Source of the DNA: Ga0077555 sp033764055
GTDB taxonomy: Bacteria; Pseudomonadota; Alphaproteobacteria; Rhizobiales; Hyphomicrobiaceae
Reading direction: 5' to 3'
Assembly: GCA_033764055.1 (NCBI GenBank)
Contig: JANRJI010000145.1
Span: 1-64,000 of the forward strand
Length of the DNA stretch: 64,000 nucleotides
Position numbers and translations under genes: made by a program. This document shows positions 17,231 to 26,471 of the stretch, in pieces (within the stretch, counting starts at the first letter, position 1; each line of letters opens with the position of its first letter). Below the pieces are notes generated by a model. That model was given only the letters and a program-made list of their open reading frames with translations, was not told the DNA's origin and did not search any database.

Positions 17231-18613
17231 TCAGGCTCCGGCACCGCTCGCCGGCACCAGCAGATCGACGATCTCGCGGACATCGGCCACGTGCTCGAGC
17301 CCGTCGACCATCTCGATCAGACGCTCGACTGCATCGGGCGAGACCGGGTGCAAAGCCGCCGCTGCGTTCGAGCGCAGCTTCGCCAGATGTGCATCGCGTG
17401 ACAGCGGCTTCGCCGGATTGCCGAGCACCGTCTCTACGGCGGCTCGATGCCGGCTTCCGCCGGCCATCACGATCTCGACCTCCACCGGGGTCAGCGCATT
17501 GGGATCGCCGGTGTCGCGCACCTCGATCGCGATGCGACGGGCAAGGGCGGCCGTCGCCGGATCATTGTAGGCCGCTGGCGAGAAGTCGCCGAGCACGAGA
17601 GACCCGGCGATCAGCGCGCGCGCCGCGACGAAACGGGCGCAGAGGCGTGCATAGTTCAGCTCCATGTCGGGGCGCCACGGTCGGCCGACGAGATGGTCGA
17701 CCAGCGGCGGCGCCCAGGCTGTCACGCTGGTGATGGCGCCCGGATCGAAGGCGCCGCCCGCGTTGCTCCGGATCGAAAGGCAGGCGTCCATAATTCCATG
17801 CGTCGCGCGACCCGAGGGAAACGGCTTGTGCGCCAGCTCCGCGATGCGCCATTCCTTTCCGAGCGTCCGGGCCACCGGTCCCGGATCGCCCTTCGTCTCG
17901 ATCAGCCGGAAATACCCGAAAGGCCCTTCCAGCACATTCTGCGGCCCTTCGAAGCCGGCAGCGGCAAGATCGCAGGCCACGACGGCATTGCGCGTGTTGA
18001 AGCCGAGCTGCATGGCCAGCAGCATGGAGCCCTCGGTGTGGGCCTGCATGGTGCCCGAGACCTGACCGTAGACGATCGAGAATGCATGCCTCTGCCGGAC
18101 GGCATCGAGTCCCATGAGCTTGCCGAGGGCAGCCGTCGCGCCGAATGCACCCGCCGTCGCCGGCCGGAAGAAGCGCAGCCCCGTGTCGGAGGCGATACCG
18201 AGCCCCGCGGCCACGTCGACCCCCAGGGTGCAGGCCAGGATGAGATCACGCCCCGACACGCCGCCAGCACGCTCGGCGCCAGCCAATGAAGCTGCGAGCA
18301 CGGCCGTCATGGCATGAACGACGGCCTTCTCGTGGACGCAGTCGAACTCGGAGCAGTGCGCCTGATAGGCATTGCAGAGCGCGGCGGCCGGTGCCGGCAG
18401 GCGCGCGCCGTTTCCCCAGACTCGCGCGTCGGCGCCGCCCCCCCATCGGGACTGCATGGCCGCGAGCTCGGCCCCCTTCGGGCCGGCGCTACCGGCCAGC
18501 CCGACACCGAGCGTATCGAGGATGAACGTCTTGGCGGCCCGCATGGCCGCCTCGGGAAGATCCTCGAGGCGGGTTCGCGCGACGTGGTCGGCGAAGGCGT
18601 GGATGGCGTCCAT
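17231..18613 (-). CDS. MmgE/PrpD family protein
   Basis: A 460-residue protein of the family that includes 2-methylcitrate dehydratase and cis-aconitate decarboxylase. Signatures: ILDTLGVGLAGS, CNAYQAHCSEFDCVHEKAVVH and FPSGRATHGIMDACLSI. It probably dehydrates or decarboxylates a carboxylic acid. No methylcitrate synthase or lyase is beside it, so it need not act on methylcitrate. It lies 98 bases after the TfdA-like gene and 118 before the aldolase, all on the same strand. Confidence 0.92.
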   Translation of the reverse strand: MDAIHAFADHVARTRLEDLPEAAMRAAKTFILDTLGVGLAGSAGPKGAELAAMQSRWGGGADARVWGNGARLPAPAAALCNAYQAHCSEFDCVHEKAVVHAMTAVLAASLAGAERAGGVSGRDLILACTLGVDVAAGLGIASDTGLRFFRPATAGAFGATAALGKLMGLDAVRQRHAFSIVYGQVSGTMQAHTEGSMLLAMQLGFNTRNAVVACDLAAAGFEGPQNVLEGPFGYFRLIETKGDPGPVARTLGKEWRIAELAHKPFPSGRATHGIMDACLSIRSNAGGAFDPGAITSVTAWAPPLVDHLVGRPWRPDMELNYARLCARFVAARALIAGSLVLGDFSPAAYNDPATAALARRIAIEVRDTGDPNALTPVEVEIVMAGGSRHRAAVETVLGNPAKPLSRDAHLAKLRSNAAAALHPVSPDAVERLIEMVDGLEHVADVREIVDLLVPASGAGA

Positions 18614-18711
18614 GAGCCCCCTTTGATGTCCTGGTTTAACAACAGCGTGCCGCCAAGCCTGCGTCCCCGCCTCCTACGCCGCCGGCCGGCCGTCCCGCCA
18701 GCGAGCTGGGT

Positions 18712-19599
18712 CTATGCGGCGTCGGCCTGGGCAACGGTCATGCTGTCGCCTGCAACCGTGGTACGGCGCATGTCGCGCGGCTGGGTGGCGTCATAGCGGC
18801 GGACTCGGTGCAGAACCTGCCGGTTGTCCCACATCACGAGATCGTGCAGACGCCACTTGTGCACGTAGACGTACTTCGCCTGGGTGGCATGCTCCGTGAG
18901 GTCCCGCAGGATGATCCGGGCCTCGGGCACCGTCTGGCCGAGGATCGTGCCGGCGTGCGACGATAGATAAAGCGACTTGCGTCCCGTCACCGGATGCGTG
19001 CGCACAAGACGCTGGCGCACCGGCTTGAACATCGCCTTCTCCTCGTCGGTGAGCTCCGTGAAGCCGAGGGAGCCGCGCGAGTACATCAGGGAGTGCTCGC
19101 AAACCAAATCCTTGATCTCCGCCTTGGTCTCGGCGTCGAGGTCGTCGTAGGCGGCACGCATGTCGGCGAACTCGGTGTTGCCGCCCTTGCGATTGATCAC
19201 ACGGCACGACAGCAATGAGTACTTCGCGGGAATGGCCCGGAACGAGGAATCCGAGTGCCACAGCATATTACCGATGTTGAAGAGATGCTGGCGGCTGTCC
19301 TTCGGCAGCGGCTTGCCGTCCTTGTCGAGGTTCGAGACGTCGTTCATCCCTTCGCCGAGCCGCTTGTCAGTGTCCTTGGTGATATTGCCGCCCCTCGCGT
19401 TCTCGAGCGGACCGAAGTTCCGGGAGAAAACCTGTTGCTGCTCGTCGGTGATATCCTGCCCGGGGATGACGAGCACCGCGAACTTGTCCATGCCGGCCTC
19501 GATTGCGGCGGCCTCCTCCTTCGAGATCGGCTTCGTCAGGTCGACGCCGGTGACCTCGCCGACGAATACAGGATGGATCTGGCGGATGGTGACGGCCAT
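18712..19599 (-). CDS. TfdA-like Fe(II)/2-oxoglutarate dioxygenase
   Basis: A 295-residue TauD/TfdA family enzyme. The iron triad can be placed at H115 and D117 (MLWHSDSSF) and H264 (VLHRVRRYD), and the 2-oxoglutarate-binding arginine lies shortly after in MRRTT. The stretch MRAAYDDLDAETK and the end TEHATQAKYVYVHKWRLHDL are close to TfdA, which cleaves the ether bond of 2,4-D. That similarity is from memory and does not prove the substrate. The start has GAGGAGG upstream. It is the most upstream gene of the minus-strand catabolic run. Confidence 0.93.
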   Translation of the reverse strand: MAVTIRQIHPVFVGEVTGVDLTKPISKEEAAAIEAGMDKFAVLVIPGQDITDEQQQVFSRNFGPLENARGGNITKDTDKRLGEGMNDVSNLDKDGKPLPKDSRQHLFNIGNMLWHSDSSFRAIPAKYSLLSCRVINRKGGNTEFADMRAAYDDLDAETKAEIKDLVCEHSLMYSRGSLGFTELTDEEKAMFKPVRQRLVRTHPVTGRKSLYLSSHAGTILGQTVPEARIILRDLTEHATQAKYVYVHKWRLHDLVMWDNRQVLHRVRRYDATQPRDMRRTTVAGDSMTVAQADAA

Positions 19600-19750
19600 G
19601 GGGCTCCTCCTCGACACTGGCGCTCGAGCGGCGGTCTGCCGCCGCGGGCGCAATTGCGGCAGGCAAGGCTAGGCCAAGGAAGGCGGCGGGGAAAGCGGGA
19701 CGTCGATCCGGGACGAGCACTTTCTCTCGGGCCCTACGCCGCAAGGCACC

Positions 19751-19780
19751 CCTCGCATCTGGAGCCCTCGCATCTGGAGC
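19751..19780. repeat. Two perfect 15-base tandem copies
   Basis: CCTCGCATCTGGAGC occurs twice in a row in the gap between the dioxygenase and the divergent kinase gene. Confidence 0.9.
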
Positions 19781-19890
19781 CCTTGTGCACCAGCCTTTTG
19801 CATGATTGGCTCCCTGCGCCCTCAAATCGGAGACGCAAGATCAGCCCCGCGGATCAAACCCATCCCGGCGAGCCTCAGCGGCGATGGCAA

Positions 19891-21576
19891 GTGCCATCAC
19901 GCCTTCTGATACTTCTGGGGAGCATTGCCGCACTGCTGCCGGCGATCCTTTTCGGCGCCTACGTTCTCATCGATCTGGTGGGACGCGATCAGCACGCTCA
20001 GCGTCTGAGGCTCGAGCAGACCTCACGCTCGCTGGTGGCCGCATTCGATCGCGAGTTGCAGTCGCTCGCCGAGATGGCCACGGTGCTGGCCAACAGCCGA
20101 CTGCTGAGGGCCGGCGACGTCGGCGCTTTCGAGCATCTGGCCCGGGATTCGGCCTCGGCGATCGGCTATACCATCGTGCTCGTCGACCAGACGGGCCAGC
20201 AGCTGGTGAATACCCGCGCCAAGCCCGGCAGCGAGCTTCCCCGGTCGAGGAACGAGGCCTTCGTCGAGCAGGTCTTGCAGACGAATGGGCCCGTGGTCAG
20301 CAACCTCGTCCGCACGACCACCGATGGCGAGCTCGCCATCGTCGTCGGAGTGCCTGTGGAGGCCGGATCACGAAAGCTCGTAGTCGGGGTGGCGCCGGAT
20401 CTCCACCTGTTCGAACGCGTTCTCGCCCGCGTGCCGCTTGCCCTAGGCTGGTCGGCCGCAGCCGACGACCCAACTGGGAGCATTGTGGCGCGATCCTCAC
20501 AACCCGACCGCTTCGTCGGCACCAAGGCCCGCCTGCAGACACCGGACGGCGGCACCGCCAGCCTCAACTTCACCGACCTCGAAGGGCGGGCATCCGTGAT
20601 GGCCTACACGGTGTCGGCGAAGACCGGGTATCGGGCAGTGGTTTGGGCGCCGGAGAAGGATTTCTATGCATCCACCACGACGCTGCAGTACTCGCTCGGC
20701 GGGTTCGGTGGCCTCGTGCTGCTGCTCACGGTCGCCGGCGCCTACTTCACGGGCCGCCTGATCAGCGATCCGATCCGGTATGTCGCCGACTGCGCCGATC
20801 ACCTGCGGGACGGCAGGCGTGTCCATCATCGCCGTCACACCGTGATGCGCGAGGCGAATATCGCAAGCACCGCGATGGAGGTGGCTTCGAGAGTGATCGC
20901 CGAGCGCGAGGCGTCGCTGCGGCAGGAGACGGAGAAAACCCGCCTGCTCATGCGCGAGCTCGCCCACCGCACCAAGAACGTCATGGCCGTGGTCTCGGCG
21001 ATCGCCCGCCAGACGTCGCGATCGACGTCGAGCCTCGCGGACTTCTCGCAGCAGTTCGATTCGCGCCTCGGCGGGCTCGCCCGCAGCATGGACCTGCTCG
21101 TGCACAACCAGTGGGCGGGCGTAGAGCTCAACACGCTGTTGAGGAACCAGCTGGAGCCGTTCGGCGACCCACACCGCTTCCGGCTGGAGGGCCCGGAGTT
21201 GCTTCTGACACCGCAGGCAACCCAGAATGTCGGATTGGCCATCCACGAGCTCGCCACGAACGCCGTAAAGCACGGCGCGCTCTCCGTGCCTGAGGGAAAA
21301 GTGGTGATCTCGTGGCACATCGAGGGCTGCGACTGGATTTTCGAGTGGAAGGAGGCCGGCGGGCCCGCCGTAAGTGCGCCGGAGCGGCGCGGCTTCGGCC
21401 GGGTCGTGATCGAGGACCTCGCAAAGCACGGCCTGGGTGGCCAGACGAGGCTTGGATTCGAGCCGGACGGCATCCAATGGCTGATGCGTGCGCCATTGAC
21501 CGAGGTAATGGCGAAAGCCGACAAGCCGGCTGCCCTTCAGGCAAACGGCGCCCCCATCGGGCAAAAAACTGACTGA
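19891..21576 (+). CDS. Sensor histidine kinase, HWE type
   Basis: A 561-residue membrane kinase. A helix at about residues 5-25, a periplasmic sensor region (about 30-265, with VDQTGQQLVN and VVGVPVEAGSR as in dCache-like sensors), a second helix (LGGFGGLVLLLTVAGAYFTG), a linker, then the kinase core. The phospho-acceptor box is LMRELAHRTKNVMAVVSAIA, the N-box is LAIHELATNAVKHGAL, and the W-x-E motif is FEWKEAGGP, the marks of the HWE family common in Rhizobiales. No response regulator lies beside it. The start is uncertain: this GTG places the first helix at the N-terminus, and a TTG at 19798 is possible. Confidence 0.85.
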   Translation: MPSRLLILLGSIAALLPAILFGAYVLIDLVGRDQHAQRLRLEQTSRSLVAAFDRELQSLAEMATVLANSRLLRAGDVGAFEHLARDSASAIGYTIVLVDQTGQQLVNTRAKPGSELPRSRNEAFVEQVLQTNGPVVSNLVRTTTDGELAIVVGVPVEAGSRKLVVGVAPDLHLFERVLARVPLALGWSAAADDPTGSIVARSSQPDRFVGTKARLQTPDGGTASLNFTDLEGRASVMAYTVSAKTGYRAVVWAPEKDFYASTTTLQYSLGGFGGLVLLLTVAGAYFTGRLISDPIRYVADCADHLRDGRRVHHRRHTVMREANIASTAMEVASRVIAEREASLRQETEKTRLLMRELAHRTKNVMAVVSAIARQTSRSTSSLADFSQQFDSRLGGLARSMDLLVHNQWAGVELNTLLRNQLEPFGDPHRFRLEGPELLLTPQATQNVGLAIHELATNAVKHGALSVPEGKVVISWHIEGCDWIFEWKEAGGPAVSAPERRGFGRVVIEDLAKHGLGGQTRLGFEPDGIQWLMRAPLTEVMAKADKPAALQANGAPIGQKTD

Positions 21577-21722
21577 CGCGCCAGCTGGGCCCGGCCCATC
21601 CGCCGGCGCGACCTGTCCTCGGGGAACAGGGGGCGATGCAAAGGGTGGCAACGGCAGGCCGGTGCTGTACAGAATGTGGGAGCACCGCGCACGCATACCC
21701 TGCACACAGGCCACCGAGCATC

Positions 21723-23048
21723 ATGAGCCAGGCACACGTTTCGAAGGCCGCACTGCGGCCGGCGCTTCGGCTCCGCGACTGCTACTGGTTCTTCGTCCCG
21801 CTGGTGCTGATGGTCGAGCTCAACATGATCTCGAAGTCGGTCATTCATGCCTTCCTGGCGCGGACCGACACGCCGAGCGTCACCCTGGCTGCGTTCAATT
21901 CAGCGTTCACGTTCTACTTCGCCATCACCAGCGCCACCGAGGTGATGCTGGTGCTCTGCCTGTCCTACCTCAAGTCCCGCGCCGATGTCGTCCGTCTCAT
22001 GACCTTCACCACACTGCTGTTGGTGGTGCCGCTGGCACTCGCGGTGGGTGTGGGCTTCACGCGCCTCGGCAACACCGTGTTCGGCGGCTGGTTCGGCCTC
22101 GGTGCGCCCGCCCAGGCGGAGGCCCGCGCTGTCGTCGGACTGCTCATCACCAGCATCCCGATTCTTATCCTGCGCGGCACCGCGTTCTCGCTCCTGATGA
22201 TGAACCGCAGCACGATCATCATCACCTGGAGCACTCTGGTGCGCGTGCTGTCGCTGACGGCATCGCTCGCCTTCCTGCCGGCCTGGCTCGACGGAGCGGC
22301 GGTCGGCGCGGCCGCCCTGGTCATCTGCATGGCCGCGGAGACGGTGTTCGGCTGGATGTTCGCGTGGCGACTGCTGCTGGCGCTGCCGGCGAGGCGCGAG
22401 ACGCAGGACACCTTCCTCGGCTACTGGCGCTTCTCGTGGCCGCTGATCGTCAACTCATCGGCCGAGATGGGCGTGATCTTCGTCATCAACCTGTTCCTCG
22501 GCCGGCTCGCCAATGCGGAGCTGGCGATCGCCGCCTTCGGTGTCGTGCATGGGCTCGTGTCGCTGCTGATGGCGCCGATGCGCAACCTCACCCAGTCGGC
22601 GCAGACAATGGTTGCACGGCGGGAGGACGTGCGCATCATGCTCGTCTTCACGGGCCAGCTGGTGGCCTTTTTCACGGTGCTCGCGCTCGCCCTCTTTCAG
22701 ACCCCGTTGCGCGACAAGATCCTCAGGGGCGTCATGGGCCTGACGCCCGAGCTCGCCACCTATGCCGAGCCGGCGATGGGCCTGTCGTTCCTCCTGGCGG
22801 GCTTCTGGAGCTGCACGGCACTGTTCAGGGGACTGCTCGCCAAGGCCCGCACCACCAGCTCGCTCGCAGCCAGCGGCGTGCTCCGCGTCATGAGCGCCGG
22901 CGTTGCCGGCGCGATCAGCCTGGCGCATCCCGACATCAACGGCGCCGTGCTCGGCATCGCCGCCTGGATCGTCTCCTATGCCATCGAGACCGTGGTCAGC
23001 AGCTGGCGATTGAGCAAGCTCGGCTGGTACGTGGAGGGGAAGGGGTAG
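21723..23048 (+). CDS. MATE/ANK-like multi-helix membrane transporter
   Basis: A 441-residue protein with about twelve hydrophobic helices. The first helix region YWFFVPLVLMVELNMISKSV and the pattern LARTDTPSVTLAAFNSAF resemble ANK (progressive ankylosis)/MATE-like proteins of the flippase superfamily. Whether it exports a drug, citrate-like anion or lipid cannot be told. It lies 146 bases after the kinase on the same strand. Its end is next to the odd guaA region. Confidence 0.75.
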   Translation: MSQAHVSKAALRPALRLRDCYWFFVPLVLMVELNMISKSVIHAFLARTDTPSVTLAAFNSAFTFYFAITSATEVMLVLCLSYLKSRADVVRLMTFTTLLLVVPLALAVGVGFTRLGNTVFGGWFGLGAPAQAEARAVVGLLITSIPILILRGTAFSLLMMNRSTIIITWSTLVRVLSLTASLAFLPAWLDGAAVGAAALVICMAAETVFGWMFAWRLLLALPARRETQDTFLGYWRFSWPLIVNSSAEMGVIFVINLFLGRLANAELAIAAFGVVHGLVSLLMAPMRNLTQSAQTMVARREDVRIMLVFTGQLVAFFTVLALALFQTPLRDKILRGVMGLTPELATYAEPAMGLSFLLAGFWSCTALFRGLLAKARTTSSLAASGVLRVMSAGVAGAISLAHPDINGAVLGIAAWIVSYAIETVVSSWRLSKLGWYVEGKG

Positions 23049-23061
23049 CGGCCCCGCTTGC

Positions 23062-23076
23062 CTACTCCCACTCGAT
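23062..23076 (-). other. Second guaA-end-like sequence (possible vestigial att site)
   Basis: On the minus strand this reads ATCGAGTGGGAGTAG, encoding IEWE-stop, the same peptide end as the intact guaA about 330 bases away (23391-23405). Twelve of 15 bases match, in the same orientation. The 3' end of guaA is a known integration site for genomic islands, so this may be an old attachment-site copy. Confidence 0.4.
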
Positions 23077-23160
23077 GATGAATTCTCACGACGATCATTG
23101 ATTTCAAAAGAAAATTTAGCAGAAACGTCCACGCGAGAGTGGGCGTAAGGTCGACATTTG

Positions 23161-23364
23161 ATGCGCTACCTGCTCGACACGAGCATCATTAGCAACGTCA
23201 CGAAGCCGACGCCCTCCGAGCGGTTGCTGGAATGGATGTCTGAGCAGAGCGACGAGGATCTGTTCATTGCCTCACTTACCGTCGCCGAGATCCGTCACGG
23301 TGTGCTGGAGAAACCAGCCGGAAACCGACGCGGTCGGCTTGAGGCTTGGTTCAGCGGTCCAGAG
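23161..23364 (+). pseudogene. Truncated VapC-like PIN-domain toxin
   Basis: About 68 residues match the N-terminal half of a VapC toxin: MRYLLDTSIISNVTKP with the first catalytic aspartate, FIASLTVAEIRHGV with the conserved glutamate, and RLEAWFSGPE. Homology then stops and the frame runs into the guaA end. The second half with the remaining acidic residues is missing, so nuclease activity is not expected. TGATG at the start suggests it was once coupled to an antitoxin gene, of which no convincing trace remains. Confidence 0.8.
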
Positions 23365-23390
23365 AGAGGCGAAGCTGCTTCTTCATCACC

Positions 23391-24935
23391 TCATTCCCAT
23401 TCGATCGTTCCGGGCGGCTTCGAGGTGACGTCGTAGACGACGCGGTTGATGCCCTTGACCTCGTTGATGATGCGGGTCGCGGCGCGGCCGAGGACATTCA
23501 TGTCGAAGGGATAGAAATCGGCCGTCATGCCGTCGGTCGAAGTGACGGCGCGCAGGGCGCAGACATGGTCGTAGGTGCGCGCATCGCCCATGACGCCGAC
23601 GGTGCGCACCGGCAGGAGAACGGCAAACGCCTGCCAGATGACGTCGTAGAGGCCGGCCTTCCTGATCTCGTCGAGATAGATGGCGTCGGCCCTGCGCAGG
23701 ATGTCGAGCTTCTCGGGCGTGATTCCGCCCGGACAGCGGATGGCGAGGCCAGGGCCGGGGAACGGATGGCGGCCGACGAAGGCGTCGGGGAGGCCGAGCT
23801 CGCGGCCGAGCGCGCGCACCTCGTCCTTGAACAGCTCGCGCAGGGGCTCGACGAGCTTCAGGTTCATGCGCTCGGGGAGGCCGCCGACGTTGTGGTGGGA
23901 CTTGATGGTTACCGAAGGGCCGCCGGTGAATGACACGCTCTCGATCACGTCCGGATAGAGCGTGCCCTGCACCAGGAGCTCGGCGCCGCCCACCTTGTGC
24001 GCCTCGGCTTCGAACACGTCGATGAACAGCCGGCCGATGATCTTGCGCTTCTGCTCGGGGTCGGCGACGCCTTCGAGCTCGCCGAGGAACTGCCGGCTGG
24101 CGTCGACGTGGACGAGTGGAATGTTGTAGTGGCCGCGGAAGAGGCTCACGACCTCGTCGGCCTCGTTCAGGCGCATGAGGCCGTGGTCGACGAAGATGCA
24201 GGTGAGCTGATCGCCGACCGCCTCGTGCACGAGCACGGCCGCGACGGCGCTGTCGACGCCACCCGACAGCCCGCAGATCACCTTCGATGAGCCGACCTGC
24301 TGGCGGATTCGCTCGACCTCGCTCGAGCGGAAGTGGCGCATGGTCCAGTCGCCGGCGAGGCCGGCGATCTTGCGCACGAAATTGCGGATCAGCGCGGCGC
24401 CGCGCGGCGTGTGGGCGACCTCGGGATGGAACTGCACCGCGTAATGCTTGCCGGCCGCATCGGCGATGGCCGCGAAGGGAGCACCCTGGCTGACGGCGAC
24501 GACACGAAAGCCTTCTGGCAACCGGGTGACGCGGTCGCCGTGGCTCATCCAGACCGTGTCGCGCTCGCCCTTCTGCCAAACACCCTCGAACAGCGGACAA
24601 TCATCGACGACCTCGATCTCGGCACGGCCGAACTCGCGATGATGGCCGCCCTCGACCTCGCCGCCCATCTGGGCGACCATGGTCTGCTCGCCGTAGCAGA
24701 TGCCGAGCACCGGGAGCCCGGAGCTGAAGACCCAGTCAGGCGCCCGCGGCGTGCCCATCTCCGTGACGCTCGCCGGTCCGCCCGAGAGGATGATCGCCTT
24801 CGGCTTCAGCCGGTCCCGCGCCTGCTCGGCGCGATTGAACGGGACGATCTCGGAATAGGCGCCGGCCTCGCGCACGCGACGCGCGATGAGCTGCGTCACC
24901 TGGCTGCCGAAGTCGATGATGAGCACGGTGTCCAT
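23391..24935 (-). CDS. guaA: GMP synthase (glutamine-hydrolysing)
   Basis: A 514-residue enzyme converting XMP to GMP using ATP and glutamine in purine synthesis. The glutamine amidotransferase domain has nucleophile C80 in GICYGEQTMVAQ. The ATP-pyrophosphatase domain has the P-loop GLSGGVDSAVAA, and the C-terminal dimerisation domain ends KPPGTIEWE. All domains are complete, so the adjacent truncated DNA did not damage it. It starts at an ATG with the family N-terminus MDTVLIIDFGSQ. Confidence 0.97.
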   Translation of the reverse strand: MDTVLIIDFGSQVTQLIARRVREAGAYSEIVPFNRAEQARDRLKPKAIILSGGPASVTEMGTPRAPDWVFSSGLPVLGICYGEQTMVAQMGGEVEGGHHREFGRAEIEVVDDCPLFEGVWQKGERDTVWMSHGDRVTRLPEGFRVVAVSQGAPFAAIADAAGKHYAVQFHPEVAHTPRGAALIRNFVRKIAGLAGDWTMRHFRSSEVERIRQQVGSSKVICGLSGGVDSAVAAVLVHEAVGDQLTCIFVDHGLMRLNEADEVVSLFRGHYNIPLVHVDASRQFLGELEGVADPEQKRKIIGRLFIDVFEAEAHKVGGAELLVQGTLYPDVIESVSFTGGPSVTIKSHHNVGGLPERMNLKLVEPLRELFKDEVRALGRELGLPDAFVGRHPFPGPGLAIRCPGGITPEKLDILRRADAIYLDEIRKAGLYDVIWQAFAVLLPVRTVGVMGDARTYDHVCALRAVTSTDGMTADFYPFDMNVLGRAATRIINEVKGINRVVYDVTSKPPGTIEWE

Positions 24936-25060
24936 GCCGCCCTGCTAGACCAACCGCGGGATTGTGGCAATGCGGCTGCGTGCATGGTCGCTTCGGCGGC
25001 AGCGAGCCGATCCGGCAGCTGCTATAGGCAGGCGTCGAGGCCCCTGCAGGGAGAATGGCC

Positions 25061-26077
25061 ATGAGCCGCGCCGAGGAAGGCCGCCAGAAGCTGCTCGAGC
25101 TGCTGGGGGAGAGTGCCCACATGCCCGCCGATGAGATCATCCGGCGGATGACGTACATCGAGGTCGGCCGGAAGCCGACGCTCGCCCTGGCCCTGGCGCT
25201 GGCCCGTGCAGAGGAGGTCAGAGACCGGTTGCTCGACGAGCTCTCGCTCACGCCAGACGAGGTGGCGGAGCGCCTGAACGCGGCGCCGGACGAGCGGCAT
25301 GCCTACTTTCTGCATGTTCTGGCCGTCTATCTGCTCGGGTTGTGGGAGGACGTCCGCGCGTACCGACCACTGGTCGCGTACCTCGCGGCGAACTCCGAGG
25401 CTGCGCATGCGCAGCTGGAGGAAACGGTGACCGAGGACCTCCACACCCTCCTCGGGCGCGTCTACGACGGCAGCGATCTCGCGCCACTGAAGGCCATCAT
25501 CGAGGATGGGACGGCAGATCCCTACGTGCGCGACGCTTGTCTGAGGAGCCTGCACGTGATGGCCCGCCTCGGGAAGATCCCACGGGACGACGTGATCACC
25601 TACTACCAGGAATATCTCGAGGCACATCGCAACCGGGACTGGGCCCGCGATGCCGATTTCCACCTCGTGACGATCGCCGAGATGCGAGAGCCGGCATTGC
25701 GCCCGGCGATTCAGAAGTGGTTCGCGGAGGGGCTCGTCGACACCAAGCTGCTGCCTCGTCGCGACATCCGCGACACCTACGAGGAGACGGCCGAGCAGAT
25801 CGACGAGGATCTGCTGCAGGTCGACCGGCTCAACGGGCTGCTCGACTACATCTGCGACTGGGCCTGGTTCAACGTCGACGACCCGGCGGAGCTGGCCAAT
25901 CCGTGGGACGAGGTCGACCCCGAAGCGGAGATCCTAGGCAACCCCGACGGCGTCACCGACTGGGAGGCAGGCCGGCCCCTCGTGCGCGAGGGTCGCAAGA
26001 TCGGCCGCAACGAGCCCTGCCCGTGCGGCAGCGGCAAGAAGTACAAGAGGTGCTGCCTCGACAGGGAGCAGGCGTAG
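25061..26077 (+). CDS. DUF1186 protein with C-terminal SEC-C zinc motif
   Basis: A 338-residue protein, mostly helical DUF1186 (about residues 15-260, repeat-like), ending in a SEC-C motif RNEPCPCGSGKKYKRCCLD. SEC-C motifs bind zinc and mediate protein contacts, as in SecA. Function is unknown. Two ATGs are in frame; the second is chosen because AGGGAG sits seven bases before it, whereas it is only one base from the first. A tiny SEC-C protein and a cNMP/rhodanese fusion follow on the same strand. Confidence 0.9.
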   Translation: MSRAEEGRQKLLELLGESAHMPADEIIRRMTYIEVGRKPTLALALALARAEEVRDRLLDELSLTPDEVAERLNAAPDERHAYFLHVLAVYLLGLWEDVRAYRPLVAYLAANSEAAHAQLEETVTEDLHTLLGRVYDGSDLAPLKAIIEDGTADPYVRDACLRSLHVMARLGKIPRDDVITYYQEYLEAHRNRDWARDADFHLVTIAEMREPALRPAIQKWFAEGLVDTKLLPRRDIRDTYEETAEQIDEDLLQVDRLNGLLDYICDWAWFNVDDPAELANPWDEVDPEAEILGNPDGVTDWEAGRPLVREGRKIGRNEPCPCGSGKKYKRCCLDREQA

Positions 26078-26179
26078 CCGAGCTGCCGATCCGCACGCGA
26101 GCAGCCGACGGGGCCCCGCCAAGGGGGTAACGCGCGGGTCACACCCGTGCTATGAATGCGCCGACAAGGAGCCTGCCCC

Positions 26180-26428
26180 ATGAACGACACCACCCATTCA
26201 ACGCTCGCCCACGCCCCCAGCTCCAGCGAGACAGTCAATTCGGGCCATTCCCACAGTCACGAGGACGCCTGCGGCTGCGGCCACGACCACCACCATCATG
26301 GCCACCACCATCACGCCCCGGTCGTCACGTACCAGCGCTCGGCGCCCAAGGTGGGCCGCAATGACCCGTGCCCCTGCGGCAGTGGCAAGAAGCACAAGAA
26401 GTGCTGCCTCGAGACTGCGCGGCCCTGA
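26180..26428 (+). CDS. Small His-rich SEC-C protein
   Basis: An 82-residue protein. Its middle has many histidines (HSHSHED and HDHHHHGHHHH, about residues 23-45) and its end is a SEC-C motif (RNDPCPCGSGKKHKKCCLE) nearly identical to that of the upstream DUF1186 protein. It is probably a zinc- or nickel-binding protein, perhaps a chaperone or storage factor; this is inference from composition. It lies about 100 bases after the DUF1186 gene and 43 before the fusion gene. Confidence 0.85.
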   Translation: MNDTTHSTLAHAPSSSETVNSGHSHSHEDACGCGHDHHHHGHHHHAPVVTYQRSAPKVGRNDPCPCGSGKKHKKCCLETARP

Positions 26429-26471
26429 GCGCGCCTGCCGTCAGCCTGACGCCGAAGGAGGCTCGTAGCCG

